Positions 1 through 12,439 are shown, counted from the first letter of the stretch. The stretch: 64,000 nt of DNA from Coriaria nepalensis (GCA_027186245.1 CP114500.1:7140001-7204000), one strand, 5' to 3'. Notes: a model not told the origin generated them from the letters alone. Translations and numbers: made by a program.

Positions 1-1386
1 GAGATGTATAGTGCCGGTTGTTACGATCGAGGGCTGAGTTTGTCAAACTCTTAATGAAGTTTAGTCTACAAGTGATAAATATCTTAAATGTAATAAAGAT
101 ATTTAAAGAGCTTCACCTATACGAACTTAGAGGTGGTGTTACCTTTCATAAGAATTGGAATTTTTCTTAAAAAAGTTCATGAACATGATAAGCATAAGGC
201 CATAATAGTGCTAAACGAGATATATCTGAAATATATGAACTATGAGTGTCTATGTGTGTGGTATCACCGGTTTTGTCATATAAGAATAACTGGTTCAAAG
301 CTGTAAGCTGTCTGGGATTTCGACAAAACTTTGTGACACTTATACTAAGGTAAAGTTCAAATCGAAAGATATTTTATTTTATGCATATACACCGTCCGAC
401 ATGTTAATTTTTAGTTACACTTTAACCAGTGAGAGATTGTTGAACTTCTCAAAACAATGGTTAAAGAGTGTAAATGAGTTAAAGGTCAAAGCTCAAAAAA
501 TACTTCATAAATGCAATTAAAAGCATCCCACGTTCAAAAAAAATCTCAAAACATTTATAAGTTATTGCAAATAATGAGTATTTATAATAATAAATAAATG
601 TTGAGAGCTAACCGGGACTCGCACTTGCACACGTGCGCGCGGGTAATGCTTATTAAACTGTTCATTTATAAACATTGGCGCTTATTATGCATACTTAGCA
701 CTTTACATGTTTGCGACTTGGCGGCTTATGGCAGCCAGCCGCTACGCACAGTGATTGATCAATTTAATTTTATCATTTTAATTAAATAGTTGACAATTAC
801 AATAGTTAGTTCCCATTATAGTTTGAATTCCGGGAATTCAAATATATAACCATTAAAATAATTTAACTGTTTTTCCAAGATGTGTTACTGTTCAAGAAAC
901 AATATATTATTTCACGAAGAGGTACCAACTTTGCCTATAAATATGAGCAATTAGAGAGAAGACATAGTGAAAATGAACACATACATGTATTTCAGAACAA
1001 AGTTTCACTATTACTTGTGAGATTTTGTAAAGACTTATCATATCTCAAAAACTATTTTCACAGTAACCTATAAAAGCAATCCATGAGAGTGAAAATATCA
1101 TTTTTTGAAAAATATATCCATTACATATTTTAAGTCTCGATCTCAAAATTACCAACAGTATTATGTTCATTTCAATCTTACGTTGCTCATTGCTCACTCC
1201 TACAACTTAACTCAAGTAACATATGAAATGTCAGATCGTCCTCCCGTCATCCTTTCCCCCTTATCCCCATGCTCGACTGAGGAAAAAAGAAGAATCAAAA
1301 ATCAAAAACTAAACCATATTTATATACATTTAACCACAGAGATTGGTTCGAATCATCAGCATTAATCTTCCTTTAGTTAAAGGAGG
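1..1386. other. Intergenic DNA, no gene recognised
   Basis: I see no convincing coding region here. The short open frames present have no recognisable protein motif and no splice context. The stretch at about 1-300 is less AT-rich than its surroundings and reads like part of a dispersed repeat or retroelement, but I cannot name a family, and neither a primer-binding site nor a coding domain is visible. Confidence 0.5.
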
Positions 1387-1918
1387 TTAAGACGTACCAA
1401 TGCAAACTCTAATGACATCTGAAACTGGTACCACTGCATATAACGAACAAGGTTCCTTACAATGAGTTCGGTTTTTTATCTTCCAATCACAAGGTACATT
1501 CCTCAAAAAAGGTCTTACTGAAAATTTTTCCATCTCCGATTTCACCGGTCCTTGCCTCCTCAATTATCTCCTCTATTACTGCTTCAACCTGGTGCAAGAT
1601 ATGAACAAATAATTTACATGCAGGCAAACTAAATATGCTAACTAGTTGATTAGAGTTGTAGTACCTGATCTTTGCTATCCACAATCTCCATTTTCACTTT
1701 AGCAACGAAGTTGTCTTCCGAAAATTCAGAACCTGTAAAGGGGTACAACAATGAAAACTGAATCAGAAATATAGACCAAAAGAACCATTACATGGAAAAA
1801 AAACTTGATGAAGAAGGAACAACTTACCACCATGCCTCTCTGTTGAGCCGCCTTGAGCTCCGAATCCTCGTACATTAGATATAGTAACAGCACGAATACA
1901 CATCGTCAGCAAAGCCTT
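1387..1918 (-). pseudogene. 5'-truncated PII nitrogen-sensor (GLB1-like) gene fragment
   Basis: Four exons can be read on the minus strand: 1828-1918, 1665-1733, 1519-1588 and 1387-1433, each with usable splice sites. Together they encode the core of a PII signalling protein: the T-loop (RGFGAQGGSTERHGG), the strand KVKMEIV, the B-loop (EARTGEIGDGKIF) and PVSDVIRV. Plastid PII senses ATP/ADP and 2-oxoglutarate and in plants activates N-acetylglutamate kinase for arginine synthesis. The transit peptide and first beta strand are absent, with no candidate exon found upstream. The C-loop RTGERG has become CIGTS followed by a stop, so the C-terminal glutamine-response tail is missing. The two altered codons (Arg to Cys, Thr to Ile) each fit a C-to-T change. 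I read this as a dead fragment; a transcribed short protein is possible but unlikely to bind ligand. Confidence 0.85.
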
Positions 1919-2295
1919 CGTTTTATATAGTTATTTATTTTAGGGAACAGGAAGCAAAAATTAGAACCGAATTAACTGCACAAACTTCAATTTATATGGA
2001 ATTATGATCCAAATAAAGCACAAATTTGCACATTTTCTAGTTTAACTAGACTCTCTACGCTTTTATTTTAATTGAAGTTTGGGTCTTTAATAATGATATT
2101 TTTATGTGTTCAATATTCAATTAGTATACTATGACTATGTGGAGAAACTTGGCTTTGTACGAGCATATGAATGATAAATAAGGTAACGTGTTAACAAGCA
2201 AGCTTGATCTAGTCGTTGATTGAATTAAGTACTGACACCAAACCACTCGTGCAGATTGATGATTCAGAGACTGTGATCTTAATATTATTTTCTTG

Positions 2296-2331
<36 letters not shown>

Positions 2332-2485
2332 AAAAACTCAGCCTAATCTAAGTGGTCGTCTGGGCTGGGCTGGGCCGGTCCTGATGCCTGATCTGGACTG
2401 GGCCTAATTCCGCCCTCTCGAATTATATATATATAGATTATTATTTAAATTTTAAAAAAATGAACTTCAAAAAAAAAGATAGGGT

Positions 2486-2872
2486 CTAGAGAGCAAGCTT
2501 AAGATCTAAACAAACATCTTCTTTCCGGCGATTCTGGTCATTTTTCTTAACGTAATTACAGGGATTGGGGAAGATTGAAGGAGGCCCACTGAAATCAATG
2601 TCGGTAGTGAAATCTTCCTTTTCAAATCTCGGAATCCAGTTCGATTTCTTCTCCTCCTCCTCATCCCGATCCTTCATCCCCATCTTCTTCTTCTTCTTCG
2701 GTTGTTTTTTCTCTAAATCGCTGATCACTTCCTTCCGCCTCCGATTTCGAGCTTCCTTAATTCTCCGTACAATCTCGAAGAACTTATCTACGTTTGCTTC
2801 CTCCTCTTCGCCTCCGCCTAACCGATGTCCACTTCCCTTTTCATTTCTCTCTCGCTTGTTCTCGCTTTCCAT
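2486..2872 (-). CDS. NIMIN-type NPR1-interacting repressor
   Basis: This is a single-exon gene for a 128-residue protein. NIMIN proteins bind NPR1/NIM1 with TGA factors and dampen salicylic-acid-induced PR gene expression in the nucleus. The signature DKFFEIVRRIKEARNRRRKE lies at residues 29-48, where family members have a (E/D)KFF-x-(L/I)-(I/V) stretch. It is followed by a Lys-rich segment, an NWIPRFEKEDF block near 78-88, and an EAR repression motif LDLKLAL at the very C-terminus (122-128). The size matches the family, which is usually about 100-140 residues. ATG at 2872 is the first start and gives the acidic/basic N-terminus typical of the family. A broken paralogue lies 1.1 kb upstream on the same strand. 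The upstream DNA holds four TGACG boxes, fitting TGA-factor control. Assignment to NIMIN-1 or NIMIN-2 cannot be decided by eye. Confidence 0.85.
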   Translation of the reverse strand: MESENKRERNEKGSGHRLGGGEEEEANVDKFFEIVRRIKEARNRRRKEVISDLEKKQPKKKKKMGMKDRDEEEEKKSNWIPRFEKEDFTTDIDFSGPPSIFPNPCNYVKKNDQNRRKEDVCLDLKLAL

Positions 2873-3105
2873 GGCTGAGCTGATCTAGAGAGAGAGAAAG
2901 AGAGAGAGGGAGTTGGGAATAAACGAGATGAGAGTGTAAGGACCTGATGCGATTCGTTTTACGACATTTTTCTTATTTATTTCTGTCAGTTTGAAATTTA
3001 TAGAAAGAGATGGGACGAAAAGACGAAACTACCCTCACGTTGAGAAGTTGCGAGTCGTCTCGTATAATTAAAGAATTGACATGGAAATTGAAATTATTAC
3101 ATATT

Positions 3106-3200
3106 TGACGTGGTTGGAATTCGGACAGACGAGTGGTTGATTCCTATGGTTAACATGACGTCATCTTTGAGACGTCATGCCAATCGTTATGGTGACGTGG
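3106..3200. promoter_or_regulatory. Cluster of TGACG (as-1/TGA-factor) boxes upstream of the NIMIN gene
   Basis: Four ACGT-core sites lie 230-330 bp upstream of the NIMIN ATG: TGACGTGG at 3106-3113, palindromic TGACGTCA at 3156-3163, GACGTCA at 3171-3177 and TGACGTGG at 3193-3200. TGACG is the binding core of TGA bZIP factors, and as-1-like elements drive salicylate induction of NIMIN genes in Arabidopsis. The boxes are seen directly; their function is inferred. Confidence 0.65.
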
Positions 3201-4009
3201 GTCGTGTTTCTCATGACATTTCAACAGCTTATTTTTCTTAGATATTTTAATCGGGTACGTTGTGGGTTATGAATGCGTTAAGAGTTATGGGTAATGAGTT
3301 GTAGTAAATTTGAATTCTGAAACGGTTTTTTTGTATGTTTTTTAAGTGTATTTTGTTTTAAAAAGTAGATTAGATTAATGTATTCAAATTTAATTAAAAT
3401 AGATTTATTAACTTTTTTAAATCAAAATTTATGATCCTTGACGTCGAATGAGACCATTATTTAACCTTAAATTGAGATAAGATGAGCATTAACTTCATGC
3501 AAAATTTCTATATCGCTAAAAAACATACAAACTTTCATACCATCCTTAATAATATTAGCCTAAACGCACTACTATACGAAATGAAGTAATTTCTAAAAAT
3601 TATAAATAGGAGAAAAAAAAAATTACATAATAAAAAATACATGATATAAAAGATATTTAAAATAATCTTAAATATCTCCTCTTTTTTTTTTTTTTTTTTT
3701 TTTGTAATTTTTAGATTATTTTATTATATAGTGATTTTTAAACTTTTTATCAAGATTTAGAAATAATTTAGAAATATTAATCTTACAAATATATGAAGTT
3801 ATTAAGCACGATTATTGAATTACAAGAAAAATATATCTTTTAAAGTCACATTCGATTGTAGAAGAGAAATCTAGAGAAGAAGGTGGATTAATCATAGACT
3901 AATACAACAACGACTAAAGAAAATGGTAAAGGCCATGGATGGATTAATCAAACATCACATTTTTTCAAGCCGTCCCAGTTCCCACCTTCTCCACACGGTT
4001 CATAGTTAG

Positions 4010-4343
4010 CTATATTACAGTGAAAGGCTTTAAGTCTAACAAATCTTCTTCAATCTCTTCCTTCTGCATACCATCAGCTCCCTCTTCAATCTTCAACTCA
4101 CAATTCCGACCTGTAGAATCATCAGCCTCCTTCACGATCCGACTCGACTTAGTACCACCTTTCTCCATGAAATCTTCACGTACAAAACTCGGCTTCCATA
4201 TTCCACGGTCTGAGTAATTCGTTGTCCGATCTATAATCTTCCCGATGTTCTTCACCAGCTCGTAAAAACTTATCGATTTTCTCATCTTCTTCTTCGTCAA
4301 CAGCCCATATCTTCCTCTTCTTCAAGCTCGTCCCCCTCTCCAT
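4010..4343 (-). pseudogene. Second NIMIN-like gene, frameshifted
   Basis: From the ATG at 4343 the first frame encodes a basic/acidic N-terminus ending in DEKIDKF. The family helix then continues in another frame as FYELVKNIG, followed by a GIWKPSFVREDF block that matches the IPRFEKEDF block of the neighbour. The break is a run of five A on the plus strand (4264-4268); one base fewer would keep a single frame. The C-terminus (DLLDLKPFTVI) keeps only half of the LxLxL EAR motif. It is a tandem relative of the gene at 2486-2872 on the same strand. The homopolymer position means an assembly error must be excluded before calling it dead. If the frame is intact in reality, the protein would be about 110 residues and a weaker repressor. 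Confidence 0.7.
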
Positions 4344-4451
4344 GTCTCTCCCAATTCAAAGCTAATAAGGGTTGCTTTCTGGCATAATGGTACTCCTTGG
4401 ACTTATTATACATGGGGTTGAATTTTTCTCACTCTTACTGCATATGATCGA

Positions 4452-4593
4452 TGACGATATCATGGTGACGTCAGAAGACAGAAAACGGATTAGTTTAGGA
4501 TTCCACCAACCATCTTACATCATAATTGGAAATTTGGAACAGTTGGGTTTTTAAATTAATAATTTCCATGTTTTATTAAAGTTGTCACGTGAC
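4452..4593. promoter_or_regulatory. TGACG pair and G-box upstream of the second NIMIN-like gene
   Basis: TGACG at 4452-4456 and palindromic TGACGTCA at 4466-4473 lie about 110-130 bp upstream of the ATG at 4343. A perfect palindromic G-box GTCACGTGAC lies at 4584-4593, and a further CACGTG lies at 4787-4792. The arrangement parallels the upstream region of the intact NIMIN gene and suggests the same bZIP control. Binding is inferred from motif identity only. Confidence 0.5.
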
Positions 4594-6475
4594 TTTGGAC
4601 TAGGACTAAGTCTTTATTCAATGTTGTAGAATAATGTTATAATCAACAAATTAATGTGTTTTTATCTCCAAGTATATATATACATAAACATTGACCCATA
4701 TATTATTTTGATCATCTATATATGTATATATATATATATATATATATTGTATATGACCCATTTACTTTTCGCCCTACTTGATGTGTCACGTGTTTCCAGT
4801 CATTGTAAATATTTAAAGATTAACCCCTTTTTTTTTTTAAAAATTTATTGAAATTGACCAATAAATTTCTGGTTTTGCTCTATTCTAGTCTTTGTAAATA
4901 ATTAAAGATTCTTCAATTTTTTTTCAATAAATTCTAAAAAAAAATTATAATTAGAATAGATTAATTTATCTTAATTATATTTAAATTTAATATATTATAT
5001 AAAATTAATATATATAAATTAAAAATAAAAAATCCTTTAAAATTTCTAAATCTCTCTCTTGCCCTTGCGGCTAATGGGCCTGTAAGTTTTGAAAATAATT
5101 TCCCGGTCCAGAACAAACCCATCCTTCTCAGGCCGATGGATGCCTTAGCAAGCCCAGAAGAAGTTCACTATCTAAACCCAATATCTTCAACACTGTATGA
5201 GTGTTCAAAATACTTCAAAATACTATCTTATTGTTTCCAATAAGAATTATACATATGGTATATCACTTATTTATTTATAAGTTGCAAGGAAACAAAACAA
5301 AATGTAGGTACCATATGGCATACTCTAATAGATGAAAAGCAAGTTGTAGTAGTTTATATTTTTCGTTTGTAGCTTTCTTTATGTATATATTAGCATACTC
5401 TTTATAATATATGGTTTCTTTTTGGTTCCACATGGGGGGGTGTGAATATAATAAGAAGGGAAAATGAGGGTAGTGGGCAATTATAATGGGGATTCTCTCT
5501 TTTTAGGGGGTGACCTGAACTTTTAGGGTACCTTTTCGAATCTTTCTTTCTACTATTTAGAGACAAAATATTCCCTTGAGTTCTCATTTCTGTGGCTTGC
5601 ACTGACTGTTTTTTTTAGAGCCATTTACTCTTTTGTTACTTTCATTATGTATAATCAAACTTTAAACGAATTTTATGTATTATTTTACCGGACTAAACAG
5701 TTAGAATACGTTATATAACACTTATGATTTATCTGATGATATAGTGAGATTTATTATTTTTTAGAAGAATTCGTACTTTATTATTAAATATGCGATTAAA
5801 AAAACAAATAATAATAATAATTATTATTATTATTCTCTACTCAGAAAAAAAATATTGGCTAGCCTATAGACATTTTGATACGAGAAGATAGAAAATGGAA
5901 AAGAAAAGGTAAGTTTGGTGGGTGGAGAGAGACATCTCTCACGCATGCTAATAGAGAGAGATCAAAAAGAAAAAGTTCTTTTGTTTTGTGTTTTGTGTTG
6001 TTTTTTTTTTCCCCCGCCTCCACTTAATCACTTTTCAATTCATTCACATTATAAGACATAATCGATTAACATTGTTGCCTCAAGTGGTACAAAGAAGTTA
6101 ATAGTATTCTCATAATCTAAATAGTCTATTTAAGAAGAAGATGAAGCAGTAAAACAAGATTTATATTGGAAACACTGCTTAGGGAGTAGAATATAAAAGA
6201 CTACTACTCCTCTCAATCATCACATATATAATGATATAAAACTACTAAACTATATTCATGATGGTTTCTGTCCTGGTACTAGCATAAGGAAAGTTGGGGC
6301 CGGGACCGGTAACACCTTGTACCGTTCATGGCTTCCGGTCCCCGGAGGATTTTTGCCCACCCTTATATGATAGATCCATGCATGCAATCATGACTAATCA
6401 CTATGCCTCTCTTAATAAATATGTACATGTACTAATTTGGGTTATACTTCTTTTGTAATTGTAACTTTTGCATAA
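4594..6475. other. Intergenic DNA with simple repeats
   Basis: This stretch is AT-rich, with an (AT)n run near 4723-4747, short poly-T tracts and no credible coding frame. A local CT-rich patch near 5990-6030 is followed by the probable 3' flank of the polygalacturonase gene. Nothing else is recognised. Confidence 0.5.
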
Positions 6476-8257
6476 TCAACAATACCCTTTTTCATTATTC
6501 AATATTGATCGGGGAACCCCCTCGAGCAAGCACGAGACGGGCGGAATAGTCAAAGTTTCTTCTTCCCCATAAGCATTCCAACAAAATGGGTCCAACACGA
6601 AATCCCCTTTTGCCGGGAGAAGTTCAATGTCCGATAGGGTCAAATTGGTACACGGAATGGAGTCACTGCAACCGAAATGCATGGGCGGGCTCCGCACATC
6701 GTAGGTCCCCTTTATGTTCAAGTACTGAATGTCGGACACGAAGACCGCTGATGTTTGGTTGGTGCAATCTTTGGTAAGACAGTAGAATTGGTCTATTATG
6801 ATAGGGTTTCTAACGGTGTCCATTTGAATGTTTCTAAATGTTATCCCGGACACCGATCCGAACCCGCCTTGCCATGTCTTGATCCGAACTCCGTTGTTTG
6901 AATATTTAATCAATGATTCTCGGACCGTGATGTTTGAAACACAAGCACGAGAATTTTGTTTGCCGAGACTTCCGATGCTGATTAAAGAGTGATATTAAAT
7001 TATGATGTCGTACTTCAAAAAAAAGTAAAAAAAATTGTTGTCATAGAAAGTAAAATCAATATATCATTACCTAATTCCATGACTTGGTCCACATGTAACG
7101 TTTCTAATGTCTACATCATATGAGCCAGAACCAATTGATATGCAATCATCACCTAAATACACAAAACAGAAATCTTATATTTCAGTTTTATGTTGCAAAA
7201 AATAGGGGGGATAATAATTATATGTTTTTGGGGAGTTTAAAATAACTAACCGTTGGAAACAACCGAATTGTATATCTCAACTCCGTTTGTGTTTTCAATA
7301 TGGATCCCATCCGTGTTGGGACTAAGAGCAGGGGATGTTATGTGAATGGATTCGATATGAACATTCCGGCAATTATCGAATCGGAAGTGAAATTGAGGGC
7401 TGTTCTTGATTCGAAGACCTTGGACTGTCAAGTTGGAGCTCATGAAGAATCTTAATGCCTACATAATTAAAGTTGTAATCAATTTTCTGCACATTATTCA
7501 TAAAAAGAAAAGAAGAATTTTGGAGTTTCAGCGGAGCGTGGGACTTACTACGGGGCTATCGCACGGACCCGAAATTGCCGTATGGTTTACTACCTTGTGT
7601 GGCTTGCAAGGAAGGTCCCACCATTTCTCACCTCTCCCATCAATTACACCGCCCCCTTGTAATGACAATGCATTGATTCGATAAAAAACGAGCCATTGCC
7701 GCTTACTATATTGTGTTGGCCAAGAGTCGGGTCCGTCCGGGGGCATCACAGTCCCATCAATCTTATCAAGTCCAAAGGAACACACTTTTAGTCAATATAA
7801 CGTTAAAGAGCATAACTAGGAATAATTAGAAATTTATGATGTATATTATTGTAATTACCTGTAGGACAACTTCGCCTCGACAAGGACCGGCGAAAATCGT
7901 TGATTGTATCATGAATGAGTATCCAACAGGAACAAGAATAACTGACTTGTCAGTTTGACTACAAGCCGTGTCCCATGTTGTCTTAAATGCCTCTGTATCG
8001 TCTGTATTCCCGTCCCCAATAGCACCAAAATTTCGTACATCGAATATATCAGTAGAGTTGTAGACATCTCCATCTGCAGGTGGCCTAGAAGGTTCGGGTG
8101 ACGGAGAAGGAGGTTGCGAAATGTGTGAATGGTGTTTTTGATGGTTAGTATGTTTGTGCTTGGTATGGTTATGGACTCTTGCTTCGGTCAAAAAGAAGAA
8201 GACAATGAAGAACAAGGAGAACACAAGTGATGGTATTGCAACACGGTTACTATACAT
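6476..8257 (-). CDS. Polygalacturonase (GH28), PGX3/At1g48100-like
   Basis: Exons 7859-8257, 7549-7761, 7251-7458, 7071-7152 and 6476-6977 join to a 467-residue protein. The enzyme hydrolyses alpha-1,4 links of de-esterified homogalacturonan in the cell wall. A hydrophobic signal peptide is followed by a His-rich then Pro/Ser-rich linker (about residues 30-60) and the right-handed beta-helix domain. All four GH28 motifs are present: NTD at 252-254, DD at 275-276, a SHG version of GHG around 297-299, and RIK at 332-334. MYSNRV at 8257 is chosen as start because it leads directly into the signal peptide; an upstream in-frame start would put about 30 polar residues before it. The His/Pro-rich linker resembles PGX3-type expansion polygalacturonases. 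Localisation in the apoplast is inferred. Confidence 0.93.
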
Positions 8258-9397
8258 TTTCAGAGAAACCGACCGAGTTGTAGTCTGAGAGATGTTGGTT
8301 ATGTCAAAGGTCTTGTCACAATAAAAAAAAAAACTAGATGCAACAGGCAAAGAGAATGAAGGAATGAATGCAACAGAAAAAGCTAAGTGTTTTTATGACA
8401 ATTTTTGTTCTGTTTGCTTTGGACTAGAGGCAGTGCTTGTCTATATATATAATAAGAAGCATTGTAGTGGAAGGTCTAACTAAGGCCTTTTTCTCCTTTT
8501 AAAATTCCTTTGCGATGTGTGGACCGACCAAGTGAAGGATGAATGCATTTGAATGTTCAGGAAAAAGATGAACTGAAGAAGAAGAAACCAGATGGGTGGG
8601 AAGTTGAATTAAAGTAAAAGAGAAAGGGGCACTCATGCTCTTGCCATAACGGTCTCCATCTGCGGTCCCATACCTAGTTAGTTAGTCCAACACTTGAGAA
8701 AATATATTAAAACAGGGCACAGTTTTTGAATCTCAGGTTAACTTGATGGGCAAATCAGAATGTCGTGCATTGGGACAATATATTCTAAATGGCAGTGTAG
8801 GATTAGAAACATCTTAGTTCAAGAAAGTAAGTAAAAAAGTATTTGATCTCGAGACATAATCGTATGCATGCGGTGTACGGTGGTATACGGACCTACGGTT
8901 ATATGCATGACATATCAAATCTCATTACAACTACAAATCATGTATTAATAATGGTGATCATGAGCAAATCATAGCCAAGAATCTAAACCCCATGCTTAAC
9001 TTGTATATTATCATGTGCTGATTACAAAGATGACACAGCTTGATCTAAATTGTCAGATTATAAACATTAATCTACTTAACTCATCTAAAATGAAGAAAGC
9101 TACATGCTATCATTCTTTATTATAGATTTTGCCTTCCCTTTTGCCTTTTTTTTTTTTTTTTTTTTTGTTTTCTTTCTAACCCGGCTCATTTATCACTTAC
9201 ATGGATCAATCAATACATACAGAACGCAATTCCTCGCAAATTTTTGAAGTTTGGAAAATGATTAGTTAAATAAAGTAGTCCTACTGTGAAAACGACAGTG
9301 AAATAGGAGTGCGGTTGAAGATACATACATATACTTGCTTTCAAAAAGGCCTTAATTTTCTGGCCACACAAATCAATATCACTGCATCGATGACGAT

Positions 9398-9442
<45 letters not shown>

Positions 9443-10166
9443 ATATGAGTTACATAGGCAAGGGCTGGCAATGATGTCCAGCAAAGAGAAGTGGCTTGGT
9501 CGGCTTGCATGAGTTAGTGGTTGAGGATGTGGCTTCGACTCTTTACAATATTATTTCCATTCCTTTCTGCGTTCTGTAATGGGTCGTTGCTGCTCAGCTT
9601 AAAGATATAAAGAATAATATCTATATCTAATACATGTATATAGTTTAGACTGCCGCAACTTTTAAGAAGGAATGAATGAATGAATGGAGACTTGTTAAGT
9701 GGTAGACTGATTCCCTCTCTTTGGTTTTTGGTATACAACAAAAGGGCAGAAGTAGACTGCTTGTGATTATGTATATGTAGATATCTATACCTATATATAT
9801 ACACATGCTTTGAGAATAAGAGTTTATTCTATAATATGAAGTTACTTTCAAGAAATACTTAGGCCTTGTTTGTTTATGGGACTAATTTTGAAGAATTAAA
9901 ATACGATCTAAATATTCATTAATAATTCATTGGATATATAAATAATCTAATTTTGATTCGGGACTATATGTGATGTAACAATTCACTAAACTTAGGATAA
10001 GAATGTATTTGACGAAATACACATATATTATTACACTTAATTTCATCAAATCTCGTAATAATTGCGGCGAGGATGGCAAATATAATGGACCCGACAAGGG
10101 TGGGGGTGGAGGGAGGGTGTATGTTTTGGCGACCAGTAGTGGTGGCGGTGGCTGAGGGCGTTTTCT

Positions 10167-10217
<51 letters not shown>

Positions 10218-12430
10218 TTGGTTGTGTATATCCTAGTAATGGGGCGGCTGAATTGCAACAACATATGTGCCTTGTAATAGTTCTAACCAACTTTCGGACA
10301 TTTTTCTATTGTACTAGAAAACAGCAGAAGAAAGATATATGAGGAATAGGCATAGATTTTTGGATGACATAAGTTTCATATAATAATAAGTAGATTTGAA
10401 GGAACAAAGCCGAAAGAGTAGCATTCAGGTACCTATATACAGCACAGCGCCTATTGGAAACAGTGAGAGAAGAAAAGGGTCGGCTAACCATTCTTCCAAA
10501 CCATTGGCCCAATCATAACTCTCACTAAACTAAACTATAAGAGAAATTTTAGACCACATATTTCTGTTTTCTCTTTGAATTTTTGCAACCATTTTGGCCA
10601 TTTTTTTCTTTGGTCTGCAAAATTTGGTGAAGTGATGAGCAACAAAACAACTAAGTCCGAAAAGAGTGATGTAATTGGGCACAGCCGACTTCACCTTTTC
10701 TGAGATAACTCAATCATTAAGTTTGTAGCTCACGCTTGCAAACCCCAAAGCTTTTCTCTAGAAGGAGAAAAAGTCGGCCACTATTCTCTCTCTTCTAAAC
10801 GAAAATTTCTTCTATGCACCTCTTATGATAGAATTTAAGTATATCACGTTATATATATTATAGACGTAAATTGAACGTTTCCTTATAACTAAAGCATAGC
10901 ACGTTATAAATATTATAGACATAGAAATTGAATGTCTTCTTATAGTAATAAAATTTAATTATAATATTGGATGAGTAACGGATAAGTTTAGTTGTATTTT
11001 AATAATAGATGTATCAAAATGGACGGTTCTTCAACCCTAGTACGGTTCATTATTATTCGTGCAACAAGACCTATCCATACCGGTCCATTTTCCCGAAAGG
11101 GTGTTAAAGTTTGGCCCAAGGCCTATAGGGCTTAACCCTCGTGCTTGGGCATGCTTGTGGGGTTAGCTCAAAATGGATTTGGATCATGTGTCTTACGTTT
11201 TCTTTATTTCTTTGGTTTTATTTATTAATTAAATTTATAATATATTTATTAAGAATTATTAAGTATTGATATTAGAGAAGAGTAATTATAGTTTAAAGGA
11301 ATTTGAGAGAATAAGTATTGATATTAAAGTATTAAATATTGTAATATTAGAGATTAGAATATTAAAAATTAGAGACGGCGGAAGGAAAGGGAAATTTGTG
11401 AGGAAAAATTGACTATGTGAGGGGTAAGGAATAAAACATGGAAGAATTAGAAGGTTAAAAATAAATAAATAAAATAAAATAAAATAATAGACTTAGGTGG
11501 AGTAGCATGATGCCGTATCCAATATCTTATCCTAGCACGGCCCACACATATGGGTCGTGCTCGTGCTTGGACTAGGCCTAAATCACAGGATACAAGCTTC
11601 TAACAACTATACTCTGTAAGAATGGATTAGACAATCTTTAGGTGGAGGTTAGACTGGATCCGTTGTAATTTGATCAAATCGAATCAAATATTATTAAAAT
11701 ATTTTTTTAAAAAAATTAAAGGTAATTTAGTTTGTATTTTATAGGTAGTATTAAATATAAAGAGATTTCTTGTAGAGAAATATTATGGCTCATTTGGTTC
11801 GATTTCTTTTGTAGGAATGAGAATGAGAATGAAATATGAAAGAAAATGGTGATTTTTTTATGCTTGTCTGGTTACATATAAAATGAGTATGAATAAGAAT
11901 GAGAATTATCATTTTTTTTATGTCCGTTTGACTTAAATACCACAATAGAATTTAAAAAAGACGGAAAAAAAAAACCCATGTAAGTGGATGCTTATTTTGA
12001 TTTCCATCAAAAACATCTATTTAGAAAGAAATGAAAGAATTCATTTTCACTTAATCATTTATTTGAATCAAACAGTAGAATAAAATAAAAATTTCATTAT
12101 ATCCTCACCAAATAATTGAACCAACCATGCCCTTACTTAAGATTGTATTTGTTTAAAAATAAAATATGTATTTTAAGAAAGAATTAATGGAGAAATCAAT
12201 TATCATTGAAGAAAGAATGAATTAAAAATTTCACTTAAGAAAATAATAAATAAAAATATTTATAAAAAAAAACCTAATAAAGACAAACGATGAAATAAAT
12301 TGAAAATTGATTTTTTTTTTCTTTTGGTATTTAATAGAGTAATTACTTCATGTAATTAAGAAAAATTATATAAGAAGAAATATGAATGAAAAATACATTA
12401 AATTTTTTAAATTTTTTAAAGGAAAAAAAA
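8258..12430. other. Gene-poor intergenic region with (AT)n runs and possible small transposon remnants
   Basis: No gene is recognised. (AT)n runs lie at about 9399-9435 and 10173-10213, and a poly-T tract near 9147-9166. A sequence beginning GGCCTTGTTTGTTTATGGG near 9862 resembles the ends of small hAT/Mutator-like non-autonomous elements, but I could not find its partner end. The stretch near 11790-12120 is rich in GAATGAGAATGAGAA and related purine repeats. Open frames around 9.5-10.5 kb are repeat translations, not genes. Confidence 0.45.
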
Positions 12431-12439
12431 ACTTGAAAT

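Noticed and set aside
1..300. Possible LTR retrotransposon end at the window start
   Set aside because: The sequence looks repeat-like, but no TG...CA borders, primer-binding site or coding domain could be shown.
9514..10342. Several open frames between the polygalacturonase and the foldback repeat
   Set aside because: They run through (AT)n repeats as repeating Ile-Tyr and have no motifs or splice context.
11030..11610. Non-autonomous transposon suggested by two CGTGCTTGG motifs
   Set aside because: The two motifs are in the same orientation and no inverted ends or target-site duplication were found.
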